Assembly: GCF_034651555.1 (NCBI RefSeq)
Contig: NZ_JAYEEQ010000001.1
Location: 186,001 to 250,000 of the forward strand
Direction of reading: 5' to 3'
DNA from: Aurantibrevibacter litoralis
GTDB lineage: Bacteria; Bacteroidota; Bacteroidia; Flavobacteriales; Flavobacteriaceae
DNA length: 64,000 bases
Below, in pieces: positions 1 through 8,854 of this stretch. Position numbers and translations under genes: made by a program. Positions within the stretch are counted from its first letter, which is position 1, and the number at the start of each line of letters is the position of its first letter. The notes beneath the pieces were generated by a model. The model did no database searches. It had not been told where the DNA came from and was given only the letters and a program-made list of their open reading frames with translations.

Positions 1-26
1 TTTTAGTATTTGTATAATGGGTTGGG

Positions 27-1289
27 TTACTCTTCTCTTAATGCGTCTATGGGTTTAATGCTTACAGCACGCTGTGCGGGGATCAATCCGATTAACGTAC
101 CCAAAATAATCATAATTAGTAATGCGCCTAATACATAGGGGATGGGTACCGTAGGATTTGTATAGGGAAAATCGATATCCTTGGTGGCATTATTAATCAA
201 GCTGAGGACGCCTGCTCCTAAAATAATACCCATTACCCCGGCTACCATCGTTAAAAAAACAGATTCTAATATAATCTGCGCTTTTACCTCTCCTGGTGTT
301 GCTCCCAGAGCGCGGCGTACCCCAATTTCTTTGGTGCGTTCCTTTACGGAAATAAGTAGGATATTTCCAATACCGATTACACCAGCCAAAATGGTGGCAA
401 TGCCTACGACCAAGGATAAGAAGGTCAGGCCATTAGCAAAGCCTTTTATCCGTTTAAAAACCTCTCCAAGGTTAAAGGAACCAAAAGCCCTTTCATCTTT
501 AGGGTTTACATGGTGTATGCTTTTTAAAATGGATTTTACATCTTTTTCTACCTGTACCACATCGGCGTCATCATAGGCGGCTATAATGAGCCACCCTACA
601 TTTTCGCCGGTATTGTATAATTTTTGATAGGTGGTAAACGGAATGTAAATATCGCTATCGCTTTCAAAACCGCCGCCTGGCGTAAACTTATGTACGCCAA
701 CCACTTGGAAATAAATATTGTCTATGCGAATGTATCCGCCTATAGGATTTTCATCCTTTTCAAAGAGTTCTTTTTGTGTACGCTCGCCTATAACACAAAC
801 CTTTCTGGCCTGATCTATATCCTCATCATTAATAAACCGGCCACCATCGTATATTTTTTTGGTTGCTATTTTGGTCAGCACCGGAAAATCGCCGTAAACA
901 GAATAATTCCCTGTTTTTTGACCTCTAACAATTGCCCCCGGCGCATCGCCAAAAACACCTCGTACATTTCTAGGCGCAATGTCTTTAATTTCAGGTATCC
1001 TATTCTGCAGTATAGGAATGTCTGTTAGTTTTAGTTGTACTTGTCTACCGGTTTTATATCCCTCATAGGGCATGCTGGTCGTTTGTGCCCAAGCGAACAT
1101 GCTGTTCATGGCTATGGTCTGAAACTGACGTTCAAAACCGTTGTCTAAGCCTTTAGCCGCACCAGCCAAAGCAATATAAATAAAGATGCCCCAAAGCACC
1201 CCAATAACGGTAATGATGGTACGTGTTTTGTTCTTGCTAATAGAGCCAAAAATTTCTTGCCATGTATTGCTGTCAAAAAGTATACGCAT
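27..1289 (-). CDS. MacB-type ABC transporter permease (fourth of the operon)
   Basis: Inner-membrane permease of the MacB/FtsX family, 420 residues. One membrane segment lies near residues 23-45, followed by a large periplasmic MacB_PCD region (about 46-280) and three C-terminal membrane segments (about 285-310, 335-365, 380-405). The FtsX signature ERTKEIGVRRALGATP follows the second segment, and the protein ends in the family-typical PIDALREE. Such proteins do not form a channel; they couple ATP hydrolysis to periplasmic movement with an adaptor. It starts with ATG one base after the stop of the preceding permease, so it is the last gene of the operon. Substrate cannot be deduced. Confidence 0.9.
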   Translation of the reverse strand: MRILFDSNTWQEIFGSISKNKTRTIITVIGVLWGIFIYIALAGAAKGLDNGFERQFQTIAMNSMFAWAQTTSMPYEGYKTGRQVQLKLTDIPILQNRIPEIKDIAPRNVRGVFGDAPGAIVRGQKTGNYSVYGDFPVLTKIATKKIYDGGRFINDEDIDQARKVCVIGERTQKELFEKDENPIGGYIRIDNIYFQVVGVHKFTPGGGFESDSDIYIPFTTYQKLYNTGENVGWLIIAAYDDADVVQVEKDVKSILKSIHHVNPKDERAFGSFNLGEVFKRIKGFANGLTFLSLVVGIATILAGVIGIGNILLISVKERTKEIGVRRALGATPGEVKAQIILESVFLTMVAGVMGIILGAGVLSLINNATKDIDFPYTNPTVPIPYVLGALLIMIILGTLIGLIPAQRAVSIKPIDALREE

Positions 1290-1290
1290 A

Positions 1291-2520
1291 TTATTCGTCT
1301 CTAAGTGCTACAATGGGTTTTATGCTTGCCGCTCGCTTTGCCGGAATATAACCCGCAATAGCCCCAAAAATGATGAGGAGCACCGTGGCAAAAATGGCTA
1401 CGCCCATATTTATATAGGGATTTGTAATAAAATAATCATCTAACTTTTCACCCAACGAACCTAACAAAGCAATGCCAATGAGCATTCCGATAAACCCGGA
1501 GATGGTGGTTATAAAGACAGATTCTAACAAAATAGTTCCGATTACGGCCTTTGGTGTAGCTCCCAGAGCTTTACGAATGCCCAGTTCTTTGGTTCGTTCT
1601 TTAACTACAAAGACCATAATATTGCTAATTCCGATAATTCCGGCTATGATGGTGCCAAAGGCCACAAAGGCCACAATAAGCTGTAATACTCTGGCAAATT
1701 GTTGGTTTTGCTGTAGTTGATCGGCAACGTTGCGAAAGAAAAGTGCACCTTGGTCGTCCGGACTGATGTTCTTTTTGTCTTTTATAAATTTATCCAGACT
1801 TCGGTCAAAAGCCATGGCACCCACATACCCGATTTCCGGCTTAAACCCCACAATGATCTGATCTATTTTGTCGGTGTTCTTTTCTATGAGTTGCCGTGTG
1901 GTATAGGGGATAAAAATGATGCGCTCCTCGTTATCGCCGCCATCATCCTGAAAAACTCCTATCACCTTAAACGCACTACCACCGACGTCTATAAATTCTC
2001 CAATACTGTTTTTTGATCCAAACAAATCTTGTTCTACCAATCTCCCAATGACGGCATACTTTGTTTTGTCTGTAATATCTTGCTCGTTTAAGTATCGGCC
2101 TTTCATCATTATCGTTAATTCACTAAACTGATGGCTCGGAGCAACACCTTGCGTGGTGTAATTATTAGATTCGTTATTGTATTTTACCAGCGCACTCCTA
2201 GAAATGCGCGGTGTAATATACTCTAAAAACAAAGGAAAATTCTTTTCAATATCGGCGAGATCGTCGTTCTTAAATTCAATTTGCCTGCCAGATTTGTACC
2301 CCTTATACGGAATGGTGGTACGCCCCGGAAAAAGATAAAATACATTGGTTGCGTCTTGCCCGAAAAACTTGTCAAAGGTGTTGATTAACCCATTTCCGAA
2401 ACCAAAAAGCACCACAAAAATAAGAATGCCTATGGCTACGGTAAACCCCGACAGAAACGTCCTAAGTTTATTTTTCCCGATGGTTTGAAAAATTTCTTTC
2501 CAGCTATCTCTACTGAACAT
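1291..2520 (-). CDS. MacB-type ABC transporter permease (third of the operon)
   Basis: Permease of the MacB/FtsX family, 409 residues, with the same layout as its neighbour: N-terminal membrane segment, long periplasmic domain, three C-terminal segments and the motif ERTKELGIRKALGATP. Its start overlaps the end of the ATPase gene by 11 bases, which points to translational coupling. Together with the next gene it forms a permease pair of two different sequences, which fits a heterodimeric transporter using the single ATPase of the operon. The exported substrate is unknown. Confidence 0.9.
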   Translation of the reverse strand: MFSRDSWKEIFQTIGKNKLRTFLSGFTVAIGILIFVVLFGFGNGLINTFDKFFGQDATNVFYLFPGRTTIPYKGYKSGRQIEFKNDDLADIEKNFPLFLEYITPRISRSALVKYNNESNNYTTQGVAPSHQFSELTIMMKGRYLNEQDITDKTKYAVIGRLVEQDLFGSKNSIGEFIDVGGSAFKVIGVFQDDGGDNEERIIFIPYTTRQLIEKNTDKIDQIIVGFKPEIGYVGAMAFDRSLDKFIKDKKNISPDDQGALFFRNVADQLQQNQQFARVLQLIVAFVAFGTIIAGIIGISNIMVFVVKERTKELGIRKALGATPKAVIGTILLESVFITTISGFIGMLIGIALLGSLGEKLDDYFITNPYINMGVAIFATVLLIIFGAIAGYIPAKRAASIKPIVALRDE

Positions 2521-3214
2521 AAGCAGCTGCTCTTACTTGATTTACTACTTTATCTTCAATGATAACGCCATCTTTTAGATGTACGATTCGTTTGCACATA
2601 TTCGCAATATCTGGCTCGTGAGTTACAATCAAAATGGTGTTTCCTTGATCGTTTATTTTCTGAATAAGATCCATAACCTCATACGAAGTGGTGCTGTCTA
2701 AGGCACCCGTAGGCTCATCGGCCAATAGCACCTTAGGTTCTGCGGCCATGGCACGGGCTATGGCGACTCTTTGCTTTTGCCCCCCGGACAGTTCACTAGG
2801 CAAATGGGTTGCCCATTCTCTAAGGCCTACCTGCTCTAAATACTTCAATGCTTTTTCTTCTCTTTCTTTTCGGGGCACTTTTTGGTAATATAAAGGTAAT
2901 GCCACATTTTCCATGGCATTTTTATAATTGATAAGGTTAAACGATTGAAAAACAAAGCCCAAAAATTTGTTTCTATAATTGGCTGCTTTTGTTTCATTTA
3001 GATTTATAATAGGAACGCCGTCTAACATATAGCTGCCTTCGTCTAACTCATCTAACATTCCTAAAATATTGAGTAAGGTAGATTTTCCCGATCCGGAGGA
3101 TCCCATGATTGCCACTAATTCTCCTTCTTTTACTGAAAAATTTATCCCCTTTAATACATGTAGGGAATTGCTTCCCATTTTATACGATTTGTGAAGGTCT
3201 TTGATCTCAATCAT
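2510..3214 (-). CDS. ABC transporter ATP-binding protein (MacB/LolD type)
   Basis: Cytoplasmic ATPase of 234 residues and the only one in an operon with four permeases. Walker A is GSSGSGKST (about residues 38-46), the signature LSGGQKQRVAIARAM lies near 140-155, Walker B plus catalytic Glu is VLLADEPTGALD (about 160-172), and the switch His is in VTHEP. These are typical of the LolD/MacB subfamily. The ATG is followed by a strong family N-terminus (MIEIKDLHKSYKMG). The upstream gap of about 300 bases, filled with hairpins, separates it from the adaptor gene, which is unusual for this kind of operon. Confidence 0.95.
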   Translation of the reverse strand: MIEIKDLHKSYKMGSNSLHVLKGINFSVKEGELVAIMGSSGSGKSTLLNILGMLDELDEGSYMLDGVPIINLNETKAANYRNKFLGFVFQSFNLINYKNAMENVALPLYYQKVPRKEREEKALKYLEQVGLREWATHLPSELSGGQKQRVAIARAMAAEPKVLLADEPTGALDSTTSYEVMDLIQKINDQGNTILIVTHEPDIANMCKRIVHLKDGVIIEDKVVNQVRAAAYVQ

Positions 3215-3521
3215 AATACGACGTTTTTTTACGCTTGCTTCAATGCTGCTTATAGGACTTAAAAGTGTCTAAATTGTTACAGGCTATAGTTAAATCTTTT
3301 GTTAAATTCCATCTAAAGATTCCCCGACCCTTGTGTTGGGGTTTCCTATTTACCGCTCCTTTGGAGCGGTCGGAACTGCCTTTTGCAGTTCCGGGTGAGG
3401 TAAAATACAACATTTCGGTTTTTGGCCCAAAGGCCAAAATGAAACTGGCGAAACCCGTGCTGAGCACAGTAGAAGCAAACCCCTATAGCTTGCCTCGGGT
3501 ACGGTCAGTTTCAAGAAATTT
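3215..3521. repeat. Non-coding gap with an array of perfect hairpins
   Basis: No gene is supported here. At least three tight perfect hairpins lie side by side: ACCGCTCC/GGAGCGGT (3352-3370, loop 3), CGGAACTGC/GCAGTTCCG (3371-3393, loop 5) and TTTTGGCC/GGCCAAAA (3420-3439, loop 4). They are followed by a larger nested stem, GAAACTG (3441-3447) with CAGTTTC (3506-3512) and ACCCG (3453-3457) with CGGGT (3496-3500). Open frames on both strands are by-products of the palindromes. This looks like a dispersed palindromic intergenic element inserted into the ABC operon. That it is dispersed is inference, because only one copy was seen in the window. Confidence 0.6.
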
Positions 3522-4634
3522 TTATTTTACGGTTTCGTCCGGTTTTAGTTGATTCCATATTTTAATGGAATCTTCTTCTGAAATTCCAGATTTTACTTCC
3601 ACGTAGATACCGTCGCTTAATCCGAGTTCGATGTCTTTTCTTGTAAATTCTTTTTCTGAAGTGGCTACCTCTACAAAAGATTTTTTTGTTTCAGCATCAA
3701 ACTGTACCCACCCTTCTTTTATGGCCAACACATTGGTGGCTTTACCCAAAATAATAGCGGCATTAGCACTGAGCCCCGCACGAATAAAAATAGAATCTTG
3801 TCGATTTAGAGTTCCTTTAATTTCAAACTGAATAGCACCATTCTCTGCTTTTCCTTTGGGAGCGATATAATCTAAAACAGCATCAAAAACAATATTCTCC
3901 AAGGCACCTACGGTGATCTCCAAAGGAAGGTCTTCCTTTATTTTACCCACTTCAGATTCATCTACTTTGCCTTCAAAAATCATCTTATTGATGTCTGCAA
4001 TAGCTGCAATTGTGGTACCCTCGTTAAAATTGTTACTTTCTATGACCTGATTCCCAACTTCTACAGGTACCTCCAAAATCATTCCGCTCACCGTGGCTTT
4101 AATCATGGTATTGGCGGCATTGCCAAATCCGGTTGTGGTACCAGTGCTTATAATTTCATAGCGTTTATTTGCGGCACTGTAGGCCTGTTTCGCCTGATCA
4201 TAGGCTACCTCTGCGCGTTCTAAATCTGTTTTGGGAATGACCCCCTTATTGAACAGACTTAATTGCCGCTCGTAATTTCGTTTCTGATCGGCCAATGTTA
4301 TTTTAAGGTCTTCAATACTGTTTCTGGCATCGTTAAGCGCATTAAGGTTGGGTACAACTTTAATCTTTGCCAACAAATCGCCCGACTTTACAAAATCGCC
4401 CCCCTCAACATAAATTTCTTCAATAACTCCCGATATATTGGGCTTTATCAGCACTTCTTCTAAAGGCAATATACTACCCGTAGCGACCGCCTTTTTTATA
4501 ATGGTTTGATAGGTTGGTTTTTCGGTTTGATACACTACCGGGTCTTCGGCATTTTTCTGATACAAATAAAACAGGGCAACGCCAAAGGAAAGTACGATAG
4601 CTATTAAAATAATTCTAGTCACTGATTTTTTCAT
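3522..4634 (-). CDS. HlyD/AcrA-family periplasmic adaptor (membrane fusion protein)
   Basis: Membrane fusion protein of 370 residues linking the ABC permeases to an outer-membrane exit duct. It has an N-terminal membrane anchor (about residues 7-25), a lipoyl-like half (LPLEEVLIKPNISGVIEEIYVEGGD region, about 57-80), a short coiled coil (about 95-150), the second lipoyl half (ISGMILEVPVEVGNQV-like region), and a C-terminal beta-barrel with a membrane-proximal domain. It starts with ATG 43 bases after the second permease and is the third gene of the operon. No TolC-type gene is present in the window. Confidence 0.92.
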   Translation of the reverse strand: MKKSVTRIILIAIVLSFGVALFYLYQKNAEDPVVYQTEKPTYQTIIKKAVATGSILPLEEVLIKPNISGVIEEIYVEGGDFVKSGDLLAKIKVVPNLNALNDARNSIEDLKITLADQKRNYERQLSLFNKGVIPKTDLERAEVAYDQAKQAYSAANKRYEIISTGTTTGFGNAANTMIKATVSGMILEVPVEVGNQVIESNNFNEGTTIAAIADINKMIFEGKVDESEVGKIKEDLPLEITVGALENIVFDAVLDYIAPKGKAENGAIQFEIKGTLNRQDSIFIRAGLSANAAIILGKATNVLAIKEGWVQFDAETKKSFVEVATSEKEFTRKDIELGLSDGIYVEVKSGISEEDSIKIWNQLKPDETVK

Positions 4635-4677
4635 TTTTTGATTGATTTGATGAATGGTAAAAATTATGCGATCATTT

Positions 4678-5937
4678 TTATTCAGTTCTTAAGGCATCAA
4701 TGGGGCGTACCTTTATGGCACTGTTTGCCGGGATAAACCCTGCCAAGAGTCCCGACACTATAAGGATAAAAAGTGCGGCCAGTACCACCCCGAGGCTCAC
4801 ACTGGGATTTAAAAACATATCTACCGGACCATTCATATCCAGAATGGTATTGATAACATAGATAAAAAAAGCTCCAAAACTAATACCCATCATACCTGAG
4901 ATAATGGTAAGAAATAAAGATTCCATCAGAATCTGTTTTTTTATAGACCAAGGATCTTCACCCAAAGCTCGGCGAATACCAATTTCTTTAGTGCGTTCTT
5001 TTACGACGATCAACATAATATTACTGACTCCGATGATGCCGGATAACAGAACTAATATCCCCACAAAATAAGCTATGAAGCGCATAGCACCAAACAAACT
5101 CTCTACCCTGTTATACTGCTGGTACAAATCAAAATAACCTACAGCGCGTTCGTCTTCCGGATGAATCTTTCGATTTTGTTTTACCAGTGTTAAAATTTGC
5201 GCTTTAAGGTCGGTAATAGAAGTACCGTCGTTTGCCGTAATGGCCATCCAGCCTACATCATTCCCTTTATTAAAAGCTTGTGAGAAGGCCGTAAATGGAA
5301 CATAAATTTCCTTTTGCGCCTCTTCGCCATTGCCCCCGGTGGTTTTTTTCTTATAGGTGCCTACCACCATAAAGTTTACCCCCTGAATTTTGATATAACT
5401 GCCCATTACCTCTTCTTCCTTCTGATATAGGCTGGAACGAACACCTTCGCCAATAATGGCTACTTTTCGCTTTTCTTTTATATCTGAATGATTTATAAAG
5501 CGTCCGGAGGTAATGGACATAGGGTCTTGATTGATGATCTCCGGGTAATCGCCATATACATTAAAGGCACCCGTTTCTATGCCTCGAACTACATTATTGG
5601 CACCACCAAAGCCCCCTAGCTGGTTTCTCGGTGAAATAAACCTCAAATTTGGGACGTTGTCCCGAATGGCATCCACATCGTCCAGTTTGAAGGTGTAGGA
5701 TCTTCTTTCAGGTAAACCCATGAACGCCTTGGTGGTATTGCGAGACCACATAAACATAGTATTGGTAGCAATATCTCCAAAATCTTGCTTAATACCGTTT
5801 TCCATGCCCTTTCCGGCAGCTAATAAAATGATCAGAATTAAAATTCCCCAAAACACCCCAAACGCAGTAAGTATGGTCCTGAACCAATTGCTGGTAAGCA
5901 CCTCCAAGATTTCTTTCCATCGATCTTTATTAAACAT
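4678..5937 (-). CDS. MacB-type ABC transporter permease (second of the operon)
   Basis: MacB/FtsX-family permease of 419 residues. The N-terminal membrane segment is in WFRTILTAFGVFWGILIL (about 18-40), then a periplasmic domain and three C-terminal segments follow, with the motif ERTKEIGIRRALGEDP and the ending PIDALRTE. It resembles the last gene of the operon in its N-terminus more than its direct neighbour, suggesting that the operon holds two copies of one ancestral permease pair. It starts with ATG 36 bases after the first permease. Confidence 0.9.
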   Translation of the reverse strand: MFNKDRWKEILEVLTSNWFRTILTAFGVFWGILILIILLAAGKGMENGIKQDFGDIATNTMFMWSRNTTKAFMGLPERRSYTFKLDDVDAIRDNVPNLRFISPRNQLGGFGGANNVVRGIETGAFNVYGDYPEIINQDPMSITSGRFINHSDIKEKRKVAIIGEGVRSSLYQKEEEVMGSYIKIQGVNFMVVGTYKKKTTGGNGEEAQKEIYVPFTAFSQAFNKGNDVGWMAITANDGTSITDLKAQILTLVKQNRKIHPEDERAVGYFDLYQQYNRVESLFGAMRFIAYFVGILVLLSGIIGVSNIMLIVVKERTKEIGIRRALGEDPWSIKKQILMESLFLTIISGMMGISFGAFFIYVINTILDMNGPVDMFLNPSVSLGVVLAALFILIVSGLLAGFIPANSAIKVRPIDALRTE

Positions 5938-5973
5938 CCTTATCGTTTTCGGTTATACGGGTCATTGGGTTTA

Positions 5974-7221
5974 TTATTCGTCCCTTAGGGCATCTATAGT
6001 ATGGATGTTGGCTGCTTTATAGGCCGGAAAAAAGCCTGCTACCGTACCGGCAACAATTAAAACAAAAACGGTTGCTAAGGCCACATTAAAGTTTACAGAG
6101 GGGTTAAGAATGTAATCTACTTCAATATGTGGACCCACAAGTTCTAGGAGTCCCATACTAAAAATTAAGCCTAAAAACCCCGATATGGTGGTAATAAATA
6201 TGGCTTCATGAAGAATCATCCCAATAATGCTCCAAGGTCTGGCTCCTAAAGCCTTCCGAATCCCAATTTCTCTTGTTCTTTCTCTTACTACGATGAGCAT
6301 AATATTACTTACGCCCACCACGCCTGCAATAATAGTACAAATACCTACAAACCAAAAGAAAAACGCGATTCCGTTCGTAAGGGTTAAAAAACGTTTTACC
6401 TCTTCTAGCGTATTAAAAACATTAATAGCACTGTTGTCATCAGGGGCTACAGTATGTGCTTCTTTTAAGTAGGCTTTAAGCTCTTCTGTAAATTGCATGG
6501 ACTCCGCCAAGGCCTGATCAAAGGTTGCCGATGACTTTAGGGTGTATGAAACATTATCTAGCACATCGGTACCGCCAAATACCTTTTGTGCGGTAGTTGC
6601 AGGAATCAAAATTCGATCTTCCTCCCGCTCGCCACCCGCATCGCCATAAACACCAATAATCTTAAATTTAAGTCCAGATATTGTGAGGTATTCTCCTAAA
6701 GGATTTTCCCCATTTTTAAATACTTCCCTTTTTATTTTATTGCTGATGATTGCTATTTTGACAGTGCTTTCTTCATCTTTTTGGTTGATAAAACGTCCTT
6801 GCGACAGGTACATATTTTCAATAAATTGATACCCCGAAGCAACCCCTTGTACAGGATACCCTATTGATTCTCGCTTATAATTTACAGCCACATCCCGAAC
6901 CCGAACAACGGGCGATTGTTGATCGATATACTCTGTAAATCGGGTTTCTACAAAGTCATAATTGCTATTTCTTAATTGAATAGGTCTCCCCGGATTAAGT
7001 CCTTTGTATTCTTTAGTAGTTACTTGTGTCCAAACCCATATGCGATTGCTGGCATCGGCTTCAAATTCCTTGGCGATACCATTTTGCATCCCTTGCCCAA
7101 AGCCCAATAAAATAACCAATATAAAGATGCCAGAAGCTACGGATAAACCGGTAAGAAAGGTGCGTAATTTGTTCTTGCGGATGGTGTCAAAAATTTCTTG
7201 CCACCGTTCAATGTCTAACAT
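5974..7221 (-). CDS. MacB-type ABC transporter permease (first of the operon)
   Basis: MacB/FtsX-family permease of 415 residues and the first gene of the operon. The N-terminal membrane segment is in KLRTFLTGLSVASGIFILVILLG's region (about 20-42), the periplasmic part includes the family pattern QGRFINQKD, and the C-terminal segments follow ERTREIGIRKALGARP. It pairs by similarity with the third permease (both share NKLRTFLSG/TGL-like starts). No clear promoter of the Bacteroidota type was found in the 113 bases before it. Confidence 0.9.
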   Translation of the reverse strand: MLDIERWQEIFDTIRKNKLRTFLTGLSVASGIFILVILLGFGQGMQNGIAKEFEADASNRIWVWTQVTTKEYKGLNPGRPIQLRNSNYDFVETRFTEYIDQQSPVVRVRDVAVNYKRESIGYPVQGVASGYQFIENMYLSQGRFINQKDEESTVKIAIISNKIKREVFKNGENPLGEYLTISGLKFKIIGVYGDAGGEREEDRILIPATTAQKVFGGTDVLDNVSYTLKSSATFDQALAESMQFTEELKAYLKEAHTVAPDDNSAINVFNTLEEVKRFLTLTNGIAFFFWFVGICTIIAGVVGVSNIMLIVVRERTREIGIRKALGARPWSIIGMILHEAIFITTISGFLGLIFSMGLLELVGPHIEVDYILNPSVNFNVALATVFVLIVAGTVAGFFPAYKAANIHTIDALRDE

Positions 7222-7334
7222 AACTTGGATAGTGTCGTTTTAGATGTGGTACTAAAAAGGGGTACAGCAAATAGACTCGGTTCCTAAGAAAATGTTACAC
7301 CTTACAATGTTAAATTATGGGTATTTGTATGTAT

Positions 7335-7568
7335 TTACCCTTTTTTAGATTTAAATACAAAATAGAATAGCCCTGCAATAAGGATGTAAGGGATAGCCAT
7401 GAGATATACGATACCATTATTAACCCCTTCGGCGGCCGCAGTATTGCCTTCGCTCTCTAAAACAGCACGACACATGGCACATTGGGCTTCTATGGGCTGA
7501 TGCCACAAAAGAAATACCACTATGCTCGTACAAAAAATCCTTTTCAAATGTACATCCTTAAAATTCAT
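7335..7568 (-). CDS. Small membrane protein with CxxC motif, linked to oxidase assembly genes
   Basis: A 77-residue protein with a hydrophobic N-terminus that looks like a signal peptide (about 10-28), a CAMC motif directly after it (QCAMCRAV), and one C-terminal membrane segment (about 52-70) ending in KSKKG. The CxxC would lie in the periplasm. It is the last gene of the SCO-DUF420 group, 18 bases after the DUF420 gene. The position and the CxxC suggest a part in copper or thiol handling during oxidase assembly, but this is inference and no function is established from sequence. Confidence 0.75.
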   Translation of the reverse strand: MNFKDVHLKRIFCTSIVVFLLWHQPIEAQCAMCRAVLESEGNTAAAEGVNNGIVYLMAIPYILIAGLFYFVFKSKKG

Positions 7569-7586
7569 TATTCTGCGCTGTGCTTT

Positions 7587-8120
7587 TTAGTATTTATAAT
7601 ATGGAGCGATCATTACATAGACTAGTACTCCTGTTACTGCGACATATAACCATATCGGGAATGTTATTTTTGCCAGTTTACGATGCGCAACAAAATCCTG
7701 TAAATAGGCCTTGGCGTATGTTTTTAGTACCAAGGGTATAATGGCTATAGATAGGATAATATGTGAAATTAGAATCGCAAAATATACGTATTTTATGGCA
7801 CCTTGTCCCCCAAAAGGGGTAGAATCGCTAGTCATATGATAGGCGATGTACATGAGCAAAAAAGCGACGGAAAGTCCTATGCAACTTGTCATTAGTTTTT
7901 GGTGTACATCTCTTTTTCCGTTTTTAATAGCCCATACAGCTAGAAGTAAAAGAATAGCGGTTACCCCATTCACCGACGCATAAATAGGAGGTAAAAAGCT
8001 AAGGGGTTTAGTATTTGGGATTTTAACCCCAAATAAAAGGGCAACCACAATGGGTACTACTATGGATACAATAGTGATTATTTTATTGATTTTTTTTTCT
8101 TTTATGGTCTTAGTATCCAT
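7587..8120 (-). CDS. DUF420 membrane protein
   Basis: A 177-residue integral membrane protein with about five membrane segments and conserved His residues (YHMTSD, HIILS, HRKLAK), as in the DUF420 family. DUF420 proteins (for example YozB/CtaM of Gram-positive bacteria) are linked to cytochrome oxidase assembly. It starts with ATG, 5 bases after the SCO gene, and is followed by the small CxxC protein, so it belongs to one transcription unit with copper delivery genes. Confidence 0.88.
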   Translation of the reverse strand: MDTKTIKEKKINKIITIVSIVVPIVVALLFGVKIPNTKPLSFLPPIYASVNGVTAILLLLAVWAIKNGKRDVHQKLMTSCIGLSVAFLLMYIAYHMTSDSTPFGGQGAIKYVYFAILISHIILSIAIIPLVLKTYAKAYLQDFVAHRKLAKITFPIWLYVAVTGVLVYVMIAPYYKY

Positions 8121-8125
8121 AGCCC

Positions 8126-8854
8126 TTACTCGTTCAATAATTTAGCGATATCTTCTTTAAGGATGGTTATTTGTTGTGTTTGGCCTTCTGCATTAGTACC
8201 TTGACTTTCGGAAATAATGCCGTTGTAATATACAATAGGATTGCCAAAGTCGTCTACTCGCGAACGCAAATAACCTTCTTTGTCTACCAGCGCAAACATT
8301 CCAGAATGTTCAAAACCACCCGGAACATCGGGTGTTTCGGCGGTATAAAAATTAAAGCCGTTGTAAGCCAAATCATAAATTTCATTCTGTGGGCCGGTAA
8401 GCAGGTGCCAATCCATATTGGTAATACCGTATTCTTCGGCATAGGTTTTTAGCACAGTTGGCGTATCGTGTTCGGGGTTTATGGTAAAAGAAGCAACGCC
8501 GAATTGTTCAAAAGCTTTAAATTCGTTTTGTATTTCTACCAAATTTTTATTCATAAGAGGACAAATACTGGGGCAGGTGGTAAAGAAAAACTCTACGAGA
8601 TAGACTTTTCCGCGATAGTCCTTTTCGGTGACCACCAAGCTGTCTTGATTCATGAATGCAAAATGAGGAACACGTCGTTTCTGATTGTTTCCTAAAATGT
8701 AGGCAAGTTTTCCGGCATTATCTTTCTTGTTCAGCCGGTCGTTTTGTGTGGTGGTGCTATGTTGTATCCTGTCTATAATTTTTGGGATAAATACTATTCC
8801 AAAAACCAAAACCACTAAGGATATCCATACATAGGTGTATTTATTCTTTTTCAT
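8126..8854 (-). CDS. SCO family copper chaperone for cytochrome oxidase
   Basis: A membrane-anchored thioredoxin-fold protein of 242 residues that delivers copper to the CuA site of subunit II. It has an N-terminal anchor (about 8-25), the copper motif CPSIC (Cys94 and Cys98) and the distal ligand His183 in GGFEHSGMFALVD, so all three copper ligands are present. Its start overlaps the end of the upstream gene by 14 bases, and DUF420 follows after 5 bases. It is a canonical SCO protein and contrasts with the cysteine-free relative encoded just upstream. Confidence 0.93.
   Translation of the reverse strand: MKKNKYTYVWISLVVLVFGIVFIPKIIDRIQHSTTTQNDRLNKKDNAGKLAYILGNNQKRRVPHFAFMNQDSLVVTEKDYRGKVYLVEFFFTTCPSICPLMNKNLVEIQNEFKAFEQFGVASFTINPEHDTPTVLKTYAEEYGITNMDWHLLTGPQNEIYDLAYNGFNFYTAETPDVPGGFEHSGMFALVDKEGYLRSRVDDFGNPIVYYNGIISESQGTNAEGQTQQITILKEDIAKLLNE

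Noticed and set aside
3265..3552. A 95-codon plus-strand frame across the hairpin array, and a 75-codon frame opposite
   Set aside because: Both read through palindromes, the longer one runs into the adaptor gene, and neither looks like a protein family.
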